Shown piece by piece: positions 43,528-52,678 of a stretch of 64,000 nt of DNA. Below the pieces are notes generated by a model that did not search any database, had not been told where the DNA came from, and was given only the letters and a program-made list of their open reading frames with translations. Source of the DNA: Polynucleobacter sp. AP-Jannik-300A-C4 (GTDB lineage: Bacteria; Pseudomonadota; Gammaproteobacteria; Burkholderiales; Burkholderiaceae); the NCBI RefSeq assembly GCF_018688335.1, contig NZ_CP061316.1, forward strand, positions 1,550,001 through 1,614,000. The letters are read 5' to 3'. Each line of letters opens with the position of its first letter. The stretch's first letter is position 1. The translations under genes and the position numbers were made by a program.

Positions 43528-43740
43528 TTAGTAAAGCTTCTTTGGCAACATCTGGCTGCGAATACGCTTGTAATGGCGTTTAGCAGCAGCGGCCTTTTTA
43601 CGCTTACGTTCAGCCGTTGGCTTCTCGTAGAACTCGCGGGCACGCAAGTCTGTCAAAAGACCATTTTTTTCAATGGTGCGCTTGAAACGGCGCAATGCCA
43701 CTTCAAAAGGTTCGTTCTCACGGAGGCGGACTGTAGTCAT
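43528..43740 (-). CDS. rpsU: 30S ribosomal protein S21
   Basis: 70-aa small ribosomal protein, very basic: [20 protein letters not shown], then [20 protein letters not shown] and a Lys/Arg-rich C-terminus [20 protein letters not shown]21 assists base pairing of mRNA with 16S rRNA at initiation. It leads the macromolecular synthesis cluster and diverges from tsaD. Confidence 0.96.
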   Translation of the reverse strand: MTTVRLRENEPFEVALRRFKRTIEKNGLLTDLRAREFYEKPTAERKRKKAAAAKRHYKRIRSQMLPKKLY

Positions 43741-43818
43741 ACTTGTTTAACTCGTATATGCTCGAAAAATATCGAAAAAATTAACTGAAACGCGATTCTA
43801 GCACGACCAAGCAAAAAA

Positions 43819-44892
43819 ATGATTGTTTTAGGCATAGAAACTTCTTGCGATGAGACCGGGGTAGCCATATACGACACCGCCCCCTGGGAAAATCATGCTC
43901 CAGCCCATCAGGGCATCCTAGGGCAGGCTTTGCACTCCCAAATTGCCATGCACCGTGACTATGGGGGCGTTGTCCCAGAATTGGCCTCCAGGGACCATAT
44001 CAGGCGGGTTTTACCCCTTTTAGACGATGCTTTGCATGAATCTGGCCTCAAATTAAAGGATATCGATGCAGTAGCCTATACCCAAGGTCCAGGCTTGGCT
44101 GGAGCTCTACTCGTAGGCAGCGCTTTTGCCAAATCCTTAGCCCAAGGCCTTAATTTGCCATCGATTGGGGTGCATCACTTAGAAGGGCACCTACTTTCCC
44201 CACTTTTAGGGGTTTCTGTACCGGAATTTCCTTTTATTGCCCTCCTAGTCTCTGGCGGACATACCCAGCTAATGCTGGTGAGTGGGGTTGGTAAGTACAA
44301 ACTTCTGGGTGAAACCTTGGATGATGCAGCCGGCGAAGCCTTTGATAAAACTGCCAAATTACTCGACTTAGATTACCCAGGCGGAGCAGCCATCTCGAAG
44401 TTAGCAGAAAAAGGGCAATCCGGAAGATTTGAGCTACCCAAACCTATGCTGCACTCGGGAGATCTGGATTTTTCCTTCTCGGGACTCAAAACAGCGGTTT
44501 TGAACCAGGTGAAAAAATTTGAAGCATTGGGCATCACCGATCCAGACGAGATTGGGCTATTTCATGCGGATCTTGCACGAAGCTTTGTCGATTCTTTGGT
44601 GGCGGTGCTGGTCAGTAAATCCGAGAAAGCACTCAAGCAAACTGGCTGCAAGCATTTGGTGCTGGCCGGTGGAGTGGGTGCCAATTTGCAGTTGCGCGCA
44701 GCGCTCAATGCTAGCGCCAATAAGAATCGATTTGAAGTGCACTACCCACCAGTTGATCTCTGTACTGATAACGGCGTGATGATTGCATTTGCTGGAGCAC
44801 TCCGCATGTTGGCAGAAAATAATGGTTCAACTACTTCGGGCGCATTTGATATCAAACCCCGCTGGGATTTGGCGAGCAATAATCTCGCTTAA
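43819..44892 (+). CDS. tsaD: tRNA threonylcarbamoyladenosine transferase subunit TsaD
   Basis: 357-aa ASKHA-fold protein that transfers the threonylcarbamoyl group to A37 of ANN-reading tRNAs. The start [19 protein letters not shown], the metal-binding [10 protein letters not shown], the glycine loop [13 protein letters not shown] and [11 protein letters not shown] are all typical. The divergent rpsU-tsaD arrangement is common in proteobacteria. Its substrates include tRNA-Ile species such as the CAU tRNAs in this window. Confidence 0.96.
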   Translation: MIVLGIETSCDETGVAIYDTAPWENHAPAHQGILGQALHSQIAMHRDYGGVVPELASRDHIRRVLPLLDDALHESGLKLKDIDAVAYTQGPGLAGALLVGSAFAKSLAQGLNLPSIGVHHLEGHLLSPLLGVSVPEFPFIALLVSGGHTQLMLVSGVGKYKLLGETLDDAAGEAFDKTAKLLDLDYPGGAAISKLAEKGQSGRFELPKPMLHSGDLDFSFSGLKTAVLNQVKKFEALGITDPDEIGLFHADLARSFVDSLVAVLVSKSEKALKQTGCKHLVLAGGVGANLQLRAALNASANKNRFEVHYPPVDLCTDNGVMIAFAGALRMLAENNGSTTSGAFDIKPRWDLASNNLA

Positions 44893-44914
44893 GTAAATCT
44901 CGTTTTAGCGCTGC

Positions 44915-45742
44915 TTACTTAGTCAGGCTAATTTTGGCGTAAGCGCTGTGATTGTGAATCGACTCAAAATTCTCAGCCTCAACCACTAAAGACAAAATAC
45001 GCTCGTCATCCTTAAGTTGGCCAGCCACATCACGCACCAAGTCTTCTACAAACTTCGGATTGTCATAAGCGCGCTCAGTAACCCACTTCTCGTCAGGGCG
45101 CTTGAGCAAGCCCCACAACTCGCTAGAGGCTTGACTCTCAGCGGCTGCAACCAAATCTTCTACCGTCATCTTGGTCTGCGGATCAAGCTCTACAGACATG
45201 GTTACGTGTGAGCGCTGATTGTGTGCGCCATATTCAGAAATCTCTTTTGAGCAAGGGCACAAACTCATCACTGGAACTAAGGCGCGAAGGTTTAACTCAA
45301 CGTCAATTGCACCAGGCGCATGCTGCTTTGCCTTAGCAGTCCAAGTCACTTCGTAATCCATCAAGCTTTCTACACCAGATACGGGCGCAGCTTTTTTAAC
45401 GAAGTGTGTATAAGTAAACTGAATACGACCTTCTGTTGCATTCAGCAGGGGCAACATCTCACGCACCATAGCTACGACAGATGCGCTATCAATTGGTTCA
45501 TTGTGTTTTTGTAAGAGCGCAATGAAGCGGGACATGTGGGTGCCCTTCACATGCGCAGGCAAAGCCACATCCATCTCAAAATTACCGACAGCTGGCATCA
45601 CACCTGTCTGAGTACGAATGCTTAATGGATGACGTAATCCCCGAATACCCACCTGCTCAATTGGTAAAGCACGCTCATCATGCGAGGACTGAATATCCGG
45701 CATGGTTTGCTGTTTGAGAAAGGCGGTGTTGATGTCGTTCAT
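44915..45742 (-). CDS. folE2: GTP cyclohydrolase IB (FolE2)
   Basis: 275-aa enzyme making dihydroneopterin triphosphate for folate from GTP. Recognised by MPDIQSSHDERALPIEQVGI and RGLRHPLSIRT, and by the catalytic Cys in SLCPCSKEISEYGAHNQRSH. I start at ATG 45742 (MNDINTAFLKQQ), which lies in the gap behind dxs; the open frame extends 38 codons into dxs without family resemblance. FolE2 uses several divalent metals and often replaces zinc-dependent FolE. Confidence 0.93.
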   Translation of the reverse strand: MNDINTAFLKQQTMPDIQSSHDERALPIEQVGIRGLRHPLSIRTQTGVMPAVGNFEMDVALPAHVKGTHMSRFIALLQKHNEPIDSASVVAMVREMLPLLNATEGRIQFTYTHFVKKAAPVSGVESLMDYEVTWTAKAKQHAPGAIDVELNLRALVPVMSLCPCSKEISEYGAHNQRSHVTMSVELDPQTKMTVEDLVAAAESQASSELWGLLKRPDEKWVTERAYDNPKFVEDLVRDVAGQLKDDERILSLVVEAENFESIHNHSAYAKISLTK

Positions 45743-45767
45743 GGCTCTATTTTCAGGCAAAAATGAC

Positions 45768-47675
45768 TTATTTGCCTGCAGCAACTGGATTTGCAATGGT
45801 TTTAACTGGAAAACGCAAGGATATAGCCTTTGCAATCCCCTCGGAGTCCAGGCCACATTTACTCATCAGGAGTTTGTAATCGCCATGTTCCACGAATTCA
45901 TCTGGAAGACCTAGTTGCAATAGGGGCTTGTTAATACCCATTGCAGAAAGAGCCTCTAAACATGCACTGCCAGCACCACCCTGAATCACGCCATCCTCAA
46001 TCGTCACAAAGTAATCATGGTCTTGAGCCAAAGATTTGAGAAGCTCAAGGTCTAATGGTTTTACAAAACGCATATTGGCAACCGAGGCGTCGATTTTCTC
46101 AGCCACTTCGAGCGCTGGATAAAGCAAAGTACCAAAAGCCAAAATCGCAATGCGCTGACCAGCAGGTGCACTAGACTTACGGCGTAACTCACCTTTGCCT
46201 AATGGCACGGTACGTAATTCTTTTGAAGGAATCCTTCCTACACCAGCACCACGTGGGTAGCGCACTGCGCTTGGGTGCGGCTGATGAAATGCGGTAGTCA
46301 ATAAATCACGACACTCCGCTTCATCTGCTGGCGTCAATACCAACATATTCGGAATACAGCGCAAGAATGGAATGTCATACGCACCAGCATGCGTTGCGCC
46401 ATCTGCACCAACTAAACCTGCACGATCTAATGCAAACAATACTGGCAGATCCTGAATAGCCACATCATGAATGAGTTGGTCGTATGCACGCTGTAAGAAT
46501 GTTGAATAGATTGCAACAACTGGCTTCATACCTTCGCATGCCATACCAGCAGCAAAAGTCACTGCATGTTGTTCAGCTATACCAACATCGTAATAACGCT
46601 TCGGAAAATTCTGTTCAAACTCAACGAGACCGGAGCCTTCACGCATTGCTGGTGTGATGCCAATCAACAGTGGATCAGCATGCGCCATATCGCAGAGCCA
46701 TTCACCAAAGACTTGAGTAAAGGTTTTTTGCGACGGGGAAGTGGCCTTCTTAACACCCTCTTCTGGATTGAATTTACTAGGCCCGTGGTACAGAACTGGG
46801 TCTGCTTCAGCTAACTCATAGCCCTGACCCTTGCGCGTCACGACATGCAAGAACTGCGGGCCACGACCCTCGAGCGCCAAACGGCGTACGTTTTGCAGCA
46901 TCGGAATAAGCGCATCTAAGTCGTGACCATCAATTGGCCCAAAGTAGTTAAAGCCAAATTCTTGAAAAATGGTTGATGGCGAGACCATGCCCTTGGCATG
47001 ATCTTCTAAGCGTTTAGCAAACTCACGCAAAGGAGGGGCAATCGATAAAACACTATCAATACCCTTCTTAGTAGCTGAGTAAATATTGCCACTCAGCAAT
47101 CTGGCGAGGTGTCGATTGAGCGCGCCCACTGCTGGCGAGATCGACATATCGTTGTCATTCAGAATCACCACCAATGGCAAGTCGTCATACACACCCGCAT
47201 TGTTCATAGCCTCAAATGCCATACCGCCTGTCATGGCACTGTCGCCAATCACCGCAACAGCGACTTGTTTCTCACCCTTTGTTTGGAAGGCACGCGCCAT
47301 ACCCATCGCTGCAGAAATGCTCGTTGAAGAGTGACCGGTACCAAAGGCATCGTATTCACTTTCAGCGCGACGTGGAAAACCAGATAAGCCATCAAACTGA
47401 CGCAAGGTATTCATGCGCTCGCGACGACCAGTCAAGATTTTGTGTGGATAACTTTGATGACCTACATCCCACACCACGCGATCGGCGGGCGTATCAAACA
47501 CATAGTGCAGCGCGATTGATAACTCGACTGTTCCCAAATTAGAGGAAAGGTGTCCCCCTGTTTTTGAAACAGAGTCCAAAACAAACTGACGCAACTCATC
47601 TGCGAGTGCAGGAAGCTGCTCACGGGGAAGTTTTTTTAAATCTGCAGGGGAGTGAATGGAATTTAAAGTCATCAA
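45768..47675 (-). CDS. dxs: 1-deoxy-D-xylulose-5-phosphate synthase
   Basis: TPP enzyme (635 aa) that opens the MEP isoprenoid pathway by joining pyruvate and glyceraldehyde-3-phosphate. TPP motif [16 protein letters not shown] near 145, [13 protein letters not shown] near 73, and [15 protein letters not shown] in the pyrimidine domain are visible. It is 13 bp behind ispA, giving an xseB-ispA-dxs operon as in many proteobacteria, with folE2 behind. Confidence 0.96.
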   Translation of the reverse strand: MMTLNSIHSPADLKKLPREQLPALADELRQFVLDSVSKTGGHLSSNLGTVELSIALHYVFDTPADRVVWDVGHQSYPHKILTGRRERMNTLRQFDGLSGFPRRAESEYDAFGTGHSSTSISAAMGMARAFQTKGEKQVAVAVIGDSAMTGGMAFEAMNNAGVYDDLPLVVILNDNDMSISPAVGALNRHLARLLSGNIYSATKKGIDSVLSIAPPLREFAKRLEDHAKGMVSPSTIFQEFGFNYFGPIDGHDLDALIPMLQNVRRLALEGRGPQFLHVVTRKGQGYELAEADPVLYHGPSKFNPEEGVKKATSPSQKTFTQVFGEWLCDMAHADPLLIGITPAMREGSGLVEFEQNFPKRYYDVGIAEQHAVTFAAGMACEGMKPVVAIYSTFLQRAYDQLIHDVAIQDLPVLFALDRAGLVGADGATHAGAYDIPFLRCIPNMLVLTPADEAECRDLLTTAFHQPHPSAVRYPRGAGVGRIPSKELRTVPLGKGELRRKSSAPAGQRIAILAFGTLLYPALEVAEKIDASVANMRFVKPLDLELLKSLAQDHDYFVTIEDGVIQGGAGSACLEALSAMGINKPLLQLGLPDEFVEHGDYKLLMSKCGLDSEGIAKAISLRFPVKTIANPVAAGK

Positions 47676-47688
47676 ATCTTCAGTAATC

Positions 47689-48591
47689 TTATTTGCCTCT
47701 ATTAACCACTAATAGAGCCAAATCTTTTAGGGCTTGGGCTTTAGGGCCAAAACTCTCTAAGCTAGCAATTGCAGTTTCTTGCAAATCTTTAGCTGCTTTC
47801 TTGGCATAGTCTAAACCCATCAAGGTCACATAGGTTGGCTTGTCATTAGCGGCGTCTTTCCCAGCGGTTTTACCCAAGGTTTGACTATCTGCAGTGGCAT
47901 CGAGCACATCATCCACGATTTGAAAGGCTAAACCTAAAGCTTGGGCGTAATTTTGCAGATGCTGCATTTGGGCTGAATTAAGTTTGGCAGCAATACCACC
48001 CATCTGCACCGAACAACAAAGTAGAGCTCCTGTTTTCATCGCATGCATTTGCTTTAAGCCGGCAAGGTCTAATTTCTTTCCCACACTGTCCAGGTCGATT
48101 GCTTGCCCGCCTGCCATACCGCGCGAACCAGATGCGCTTGCTAATGCGCCAATCATGGCTAAGCGAATGTCGGCATCGCACGGTGCGTTTGCTAACACTT
48201 CAAATGCGCGAGTCTGCAATGCATCGCCAACTAACAAAGCAGTCGCCTCATCATAGGCCTTATGTACTGTAGGTCGACCGCGACGCAAATCATCATCGTC
48301 CATACAAGGCAAGTCGTCGTGCACCAAGGAATAAGCATGAATGCATTCAATTGCTACTGCGGCAGCATCTAAGGCAACTTGCTTTACTTCGTTGGGTTCA
48401 TCACCCAACTCACCAGCGGCATAAACTAATAAAGGACGAATACGTTTGCCGCCACCTTGAGCAGCATATCGCATAGCTTCATGCAAACGTGCAGGGTTTG
48501 TATTGGCGGCATCAAGCAAGTTCTCTAAAGCCGATTCAGTTCGTTGCCCGTGAGCACGAATCCAATCCTCGAATGAAAGCGTATTGTTCAT
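47689..48591 (-). CDS. ispA: Farnesyl diphosphate synthase (polyprenyl synthetase)
   Basis: 300-aa short-chain prenyl transferase. First aspartate-rich motif in [20 protein letters not shown] and second in [14 protein letters not shown], with GGKRIRPLL near residue 48. The insertion between the first-motif Asp residues is that of bacterial FPP synthases. It lies between xseB and dxs on the minus strand and acts in the same pathway as Dxs. Confidence 0.94.
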   Translation of the reverse strand: MNNTLSFEDWIRAHGQRTESALENLLDAANTNPARLHEAMRYAAQGGGKRIRPLLVYAAGELGDEPNEVKQVALDAAAVAIECIHAYSLVHDDLPCMDDDDLRRGRPTVHKAYDEATALLVGDALQTRAFEVLANAPCDADIRLAMIGALASASGSRGMAGGQAIDLDSVGKKLDLAGLKQMHAMKTGALLCCSVQMGGIAAKLNSAQMQHLQNYAQALGLAFQIVDDVLDATADSQTLGKTAGKDAANDKPTYVTLMGLDYAKKAAKDLQETAIASLESFGPKAQALKDLALLVVNRGK

Positions 48592-48613
48592 GAAGGCTTA
48601 ATTTGCGCGTGAC

Positions 48614-48847
48614 TTAGGCTTCAAATACTCGAACTTGCTGCTCAACTTGAGCGAGCATGGCCTGGCAGTGTTTTAGGAGTGCCGCACCACGTTGATAGGC
48701 CACAAGCGTCTCCTCCAGAGAGAATTTGCCAGATTCCATGTCAGAAATGAGCTTTTCCAGCTCCTTGACAGCCTGCTCGTAACGCAAGTTTGGGTCGATT
48801 TGAACCTCAAGACCGGGTTTCTGACCCTCAGATTTCTTTGCTGGCAT
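48614..48847 (-). CDS. xseB: Exodeoxyribonuclease VII small subunit
   Basis: 77-aa helical protein: RYEQAVKELEKLISDMESGK then FSLEETLVAYQRGAALLKHC, the full XseB signature. It assembles with XseA, not in this window. It heads the xseB-ispA-dxs transcript. Confidence 0.93.
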   Translation of the reverse strand: MPAKKSEGQKPGLEVQIDPNLRYEQAVKELEKLISDMESGKFSLEETLVAYQRGAALLKHCQAMLAQVEQQVRVFEA

Positions 48848-48916
48848 TGGCTTATTTCCTTCAAATTTCTTGCAGATATAGTCCTACATATTAAAGCGAG
48901 ACAGGGGTCAGATGGG

Positions 48917-48922
48917 TATAAT
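48917..48922 (+). promoter_or_regulatory. Likely -10 element of the Rieske oxygenase gene
   Basis: GGTATAATCCCC contains a perfect TATAAT on the plus strand, ~87 bp upstream of the ATG at 49010. A -35 match at standard spacing is weak. The leader contains a small possible hairpin (TCGA-TCCG-TCGA flanked by CCAA and TTGG). Confidence 0.5.
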
Positions 48923-49009
48923 CCCCTCCTTCCTTTCCAATATCGATCCGTCGATGGTTGGATTGGTTATTCCGCTTAGCTTCGGCTGACGTTTTCGGGG
49001 GTGGGGAGA

Positions 49010-50116
49010 ATGACTAATCTGGCTACCGCGCAGCAGCTTGCGCCGTCCAATTTACAACTGCCGGTTTCGGCTTATTTTGACGTTGAGCTCTATCAACGTG
49101 AAATTGAACTGCTTTTTAAGCAGGGGCCAGGCTATGTTGGTCACGAACTCATGGTTCCTGAAGTTGGTTCCTACCAAACCTTGACCTCAGAAAATGAAGG
49201 TCGACTCTTGGTTCGCAATCAAGATGGCATTGAACTCCTATCTAATGTCTGCCGTCACCGCCAAGCACTCATGCTTAATGGCAAAGGCAAAGCGGACAAT
49301 ATTGTTTGCCCCCTGCATCGCTGGACCTACGATTTAAATGGTCAACTCATGGGTGCGCCCCATTTTGAAGATAAGCCTTGTCTTAATCTAGGCAAATCCC
49401 CCCTGCAAAATTGGCAAGGGCTCTTATTTGAAGGTCCACGCGATGTTCGTGCCGATCTTGCCAAACTCGGTGTTGCCGATGATCTCAAGTTTGAGGGTTA
49501 CGTTCTGGATCATGTTGAAGTCCATGAATGTAATTACAACTGGAAGACTTTTATTGAGGTCTACCTCGAGGACTATCACGTTGTTCCATTTCACCCAGGC
49601 TTGGGTAAGTTTGTTTCTTGCGAAGATCTGCGTTGGGAATTTGGTGACTGGCACAGCGTACAAACTGTTGGTATTCACAAGAGCCTTGAGAAACCTGGAT
49701 CACCGGTTTATCAAAAGTGGCATGAAGCAGTTCTACGCCACCACGAGGGCAAAACACCCCGCCATGGCGCTATCTGGCTGACCTACTATCCGAATGTGAT
49801 GGTCGAGTGGTACCCAGGCGTTCTCTGCGTTTCCACCTTGCACCCTATGGGTCCAAATAAAACTCGGAACGTGGTTGAGTTCTATTACCCAGAAGAGATC
49901 GCCCTCTTTGAGCGTGAGTTTGTGGAGGCAGAGCGTGCAGCCTACATGGAAACCTGCATTGAAGATGATGAAATTGCAGAACGTATGGATGCCGGTCGGG
50001 CCGCCCTGCTAGCTCGCGGTCAAAATGAAGTGGGTCCATACCAAAGTCCCATGGAAGATGGCATGCAACATTTTCATGAATGGTACCGTCGCGCCATGAG
50101 TTACGAAGGCGCATAA
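49010..50116 (+). CDS. Rieske [2Fe-2S] aromatic-ring-hydroxylating oxygenase, alpha subunit type
   Basis: 368-aa oxygenase. The Rieske ligands are in NVCRHRQALMLNG (C-x-H) and IVCPLHRWTYDLNG (C-x2-H). The catalytic domain has the mononuclear-iron region NYNWKTFIEVYLEDYHVVPF with HPG. I start at ATG 49010, which has GGGGAGA directly before it; a GTG at 49001 is less likely. No beta subunit or reductase is next to it. The substrate is unknown; relatives act on aromatics or quaternary amines. Confidence 0.87.
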   Translation: MTNLATAQQLAPSNLQLPVSAYFDVELYQREIELLFKQGPGYVGHELMVPEVGSYQTLTSENEGRLLVRNQDGIELLSNVCRHRQALMLNGKGKADNIVCPLHRWTYDLNGQLMGAPHFEDKPCLNLGKSPLQNWQGLLFEGPRDVRADLAKLGVADDLKFEGYVLDHVEVHECNYNWKTFIEVYLEDYHVVPFHPGLGKFVSCEDLRWEFGDWHSVQTVGIHKSLEKPGSPVYQKWHEAVLRHHEGKTPRHGAIWLTYYPNVMVEWYPGVLCVSTLHPMGPNKTRNVVEFYYPEEIALFEREFVEAERAAYMETCIEDDEIAERMDAGRAALLARGQNEVGPYQSPMEDGMQHFHEWYRRAMSYEGA

Positions 50117-50154
50117 TTCAGTAACACCCATCCCGCTCTCAATAGGAAGCCATC

Positions 50155-50985
50155 ATGACGCCTCTCATTACTGCAAATCAGTTGGAAGAAATCATTAACA
50201 GCGGTGAAAATGTATTGCTCTGTGATTGCCGCTTTGATTTAGTGGATCCCTTAGCAGGCCGCAAATCCTATCTTGAGGGTCATATTCCTGGCGCTCTCTA
50301 TGTCGATCTAGACCACGATCTATCCGGTGAAAAAACGGGCAAGAATGGTCGTCATCCGCTACCTAGCCCTGAGGCTTGGGCGCAAACTAAATCACGCTTA
50401 GGTATTGACTCAAACACTTTAGTAGTTGCATATGATAATCAAGGCTCTGTATATGCCAGTCGCTTATGGTGGATGCTCAAAGCCACTGGCCATGCCAACG
50501 TGCAAGTATTAGATGGTGGCCTAGATGCTTGGAATGGCCCGATTGGCACAATGCCTCGCGAAGCAAAACCAACATCAACGCCAGTACCTGCAATGCCTTA
50601 TGTTGGCCTAGTAACGGTAGAGGAAGTTGTTCACAATCTCAAAGCCAAAAATAATATAGTTGTGGATGCTCGCGCAAATGATCGCTTCCATGGTCAAAAT
50701 GAAACCTTAGATCCTGTTGGCGGACACATCCCCAATGCAATTAATTATTGCTTCAGAGAAAATCTTTCCAAAAAAAGCTTCAAGGCACCAGAACAACTAT
50801 TCAAAGACTTTCATGATCTCTTAGGCTCAACTAAAGCATCTGAAGTCATTCATCAATGCGGCTCTGGAGTAACCGCCTGTCATAACCTGTTGGCTATGGA
50901 AGTCGCCGGCCTCAAAGGCTCACGTCTGTATGCAGGTAGTTGGAGTGAATGGTGCGCCAACCCGAGCAGGCCAGTCGCACTCTAA
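50155..50985 (+). CDS. sseA: 3-mercaptopyruvate / thiosulfate sulfurtransferase
   Basis: 276-aa protein with two rhodanese domains; the active Cys is in CGSGVTACH in the second domain, the loop sequence typical of mercaptopyruvate sulfurtransferases. The first domain has LLCDCRFDLVDPLAGRKSYL. The gene ends convergently with the ZIP gene, overlapping it by 4 bp. In an organism with Sqr it may also help handle sulfane sulfur. Confidence 0.88.
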   Translation: MTPLITANQLEEIINSGENVLLCDCRFDLVDPLAGRKSYLEGHIPGALYVDLDHDLSGEKTGKNGRHPLPSPEAWAQTKSRLGIDSNTLVVAYDNQGSVYASRLWWMLKATGHANVQVLDGGLDAWNGPIGTMPREAKPTSTPVPAMPYVGLVTVEEVVHNLKAKNNIVVDARANDRFHGQNETLDPVGGHIPNAINYCFRENLSKKSFKAPEQLFKDFHDLLGSTKASEVIHQCGSGVTACHNLLAMEVAGLKGSRLYAGSWSEWCANPSRPVAL

Positions 50986-51755
50986 TGTAGTAACGAGAGC
51001 AAGATTACAAAGCCAACGCCGCAAGCAATCAAAATCGTTTGACGTAAAGACTCCGCCCAGTGTGGGCGGCGATGCATTTGTGGAATGAGATCACTCACCG
51101 CAATGTAGATAAAACTACTTGCGGCAATCACGAGCAAGTAAGGCATTGCCGCATTTACTCTTTCCAAAAAGAAATAAGCCAATACCCCACCCACTACTGC
51201 AGATAAACCACAAATCAGGTTGTATATGAGTGCGCGCGTGCGTGTGAATCCTGCATTGAGCAATACAATGAAATCCCCAATTTCCTGCGGGATCTCGTGG
51301 GCAATAATGGCAATCGCAGTAAAGATGCCGACTTGGTAATCGGCCATAAATGCAGCAGCAATCAAAACACCATCAACAAAATTATGCAATCCATCGCCCA
51401 CCAAAATCATCCAACCGCTGCGACCCGCTACTTCTGCATCATGTCCATGGTGGTGGCCATGACCATCTCCTTCGTGATGATGGCTATGACGCAGTAAAGC
51501 GATTTTCTCAAGCAAGAAAAAGCTCAAGAGACCTGCAAGCAAAGTAGCAAATAGCAACTTAGCATCCACGCCCGGCATCGTGAATGCCTCGGGTAATGAA
51601 TGCAGCAAGGCAGTAGCCAGCAAAATACCTACCGACACACTGACCATGCTGTGAACCATCTTTGACAGAAAAGACAAAGAAAAACTTGCCGCAACAAGAA
51701 CGCTAGCGACTCCCGCTAGCGCTGTTACCAGCACAATGCTTTGCAGTACTGACAT
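50982..51755 (-). CDS. ZIP-family metal transporter
   Basis: 257-aa membrane protein with about eight helices. The His-rich loop (LRHSHHHEGDGHGHHHGHDA, near residues 88-108) and the pore helices GDGLHNFVDGVLIAAAF and IAHEIPQEIGDF, with their H-N-D and H-E-E metal ligands, identify it as a ZIP zinc/iron importer. It is six bases behind the dienelactone hydrolase gene. Confidence 0.92.
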   Translation of the reverse strand: MSVLQSIVLVTALAGVASVLVAASFSLSFLSKMVHSMVSVSVGILLATALLHSLPEAFTMPGVDAKLLFATLLAGLLSFFLLEKIALLRHSHHHEGDGHGHHHGHDAEVAGRSGWMILVGDGLHNFVDGVLIAAAFMADYQVGIFTAIAIIAHEIPQEIGDFIVLLNAGFTRTRALIYNLICGLSAVVGGVLAYFFLERVNAAMPYLLVIAASSFIYIAVSDLIPQMHRRPHWAESLRQTILIACGVGFVILLSLLH

Positions 51756-51760
51756 GAAAA

Positions 51761-52657
51761 TTAAGCAACCCCGTTTTGTTTAAACCAGGCAATACATTTT
51801 TCCCAGCCATCCTTCGCTGGACCTTCGCGATATAAAGCGCGATAGTCCGCATGGAAGCCATGAGGTGCATCTGGATACACTTCAAAACGGGAGGCTTTAG
51901 CAGCTGGATTTTTCGGGGCTGCTGCTGCAAGCGCTTGACGCATCTGCTCAACAGTTTCGAGTGAGATGCCCGCATCTGCTCCACCGTACAAACCTAGGAC
52001 CGGAGCTTTCAGGTCAACAGCAATATCAACTGGGTGGCGAGGATTGCCTTCAGTTTTTTCACCAACTAAGCGACCATACCAAGCTACACCAGCTTTGACC
52101 TGAGGCAACGTAGCTGAGAGCCAAGTAATACGACCACCCCAGCAAAAACCTGTGACGCCAACTTTTTTCACATCACCACCGTTTTTGCCAGCCCATTGAA
52201 TGGCTGCCTGCAAATCATTTAAGACTTGAGAATCTGGAGTCTTGGCAACAATATTGCTCATGATCTCGGCAGTAGTTCCATAGGTATTAGGATCGCCTGC
52301 TCGGATAAAGAATTCTGGGGCAATCGCCATATAGCCTAATTTAGCAAAACGTCTAGTAACGTCAGCGATGTATTCGTGTACACCAAAGATTTCGCTAGCG
52401 ACGATCACAATCGGCAAATTACCTTTGGCTTTTTCTGGACGAGAGACATAAGCTGGCATCTGAAAGCTGCCGACTGGAATCATTTGCTCACCCGCTTTAA
52501 TGCCCTTGAAATCCGTTTCGATTGCTTGTGCCATCACAGGCTCTGAGGCGGCTACAAAACCAATTCCCATCGTGGTTGCTGTAATAGCAGAGACTTTCAT
52601 GAAACCTCTTCTGTCGCTAGCAATTACTTTTGAATCTGAATCTTTTTTAGTAGTCAT
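51761..52657 (-). CDS. Dienelactone hydrolase family protein with Tat-type signal
   Basis: 298-aa alpha/beta hydrolase. The N-terminus has SDRRGFMKVSAITATTMGIG, a twin-arginine-like signal. The nucleophile elbow is GFCWGGR (a Cys, as in true dienelactone hydrolases), with GGADAG for the Asp and PHGFHADYR for the His. It probably acts in the periplasm on a lactone or ester. It lies between polA and the ZIP gene on the minus strand. Confidence 0.87.
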   Translation of the reverse strand: MTTKKDSDSKVIASDRRGFMKVSAITATTMGIGFVAASEPVMAQAIETDFKGIKAGEQMIPVGSFQMPAYVSRPEKAKGNLPIVIVASEIFGVHEYIADVTRRFAKLGYMAIAPEFFIRAGDPNTYGTTAEIMSNIVAKTPDSQVLNDLQAAIQWAGKNGGDVKKVGVTGFCWGGRITWLSATLPQVKAGVAWYGRLVGEKTEGNPRHPVDIAVDLKAPVLGLYGGADAGISLETVEQMRQALAAAAPKNPAAKASRFEVYPDAPHGFHADYRALYREGPAKDGWEKCIAWFKQNGVA

Positions 52658-52678
52658 TTTTTGTCTCCTTACCTGTAA

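Noticed and set aside
48917..49009. Structured leader or riboswitch before the Rieske oxygenase gene
   Set aside because: Only a small 4+4-bp hairpin is visible; no known riboswitch core is recognised.
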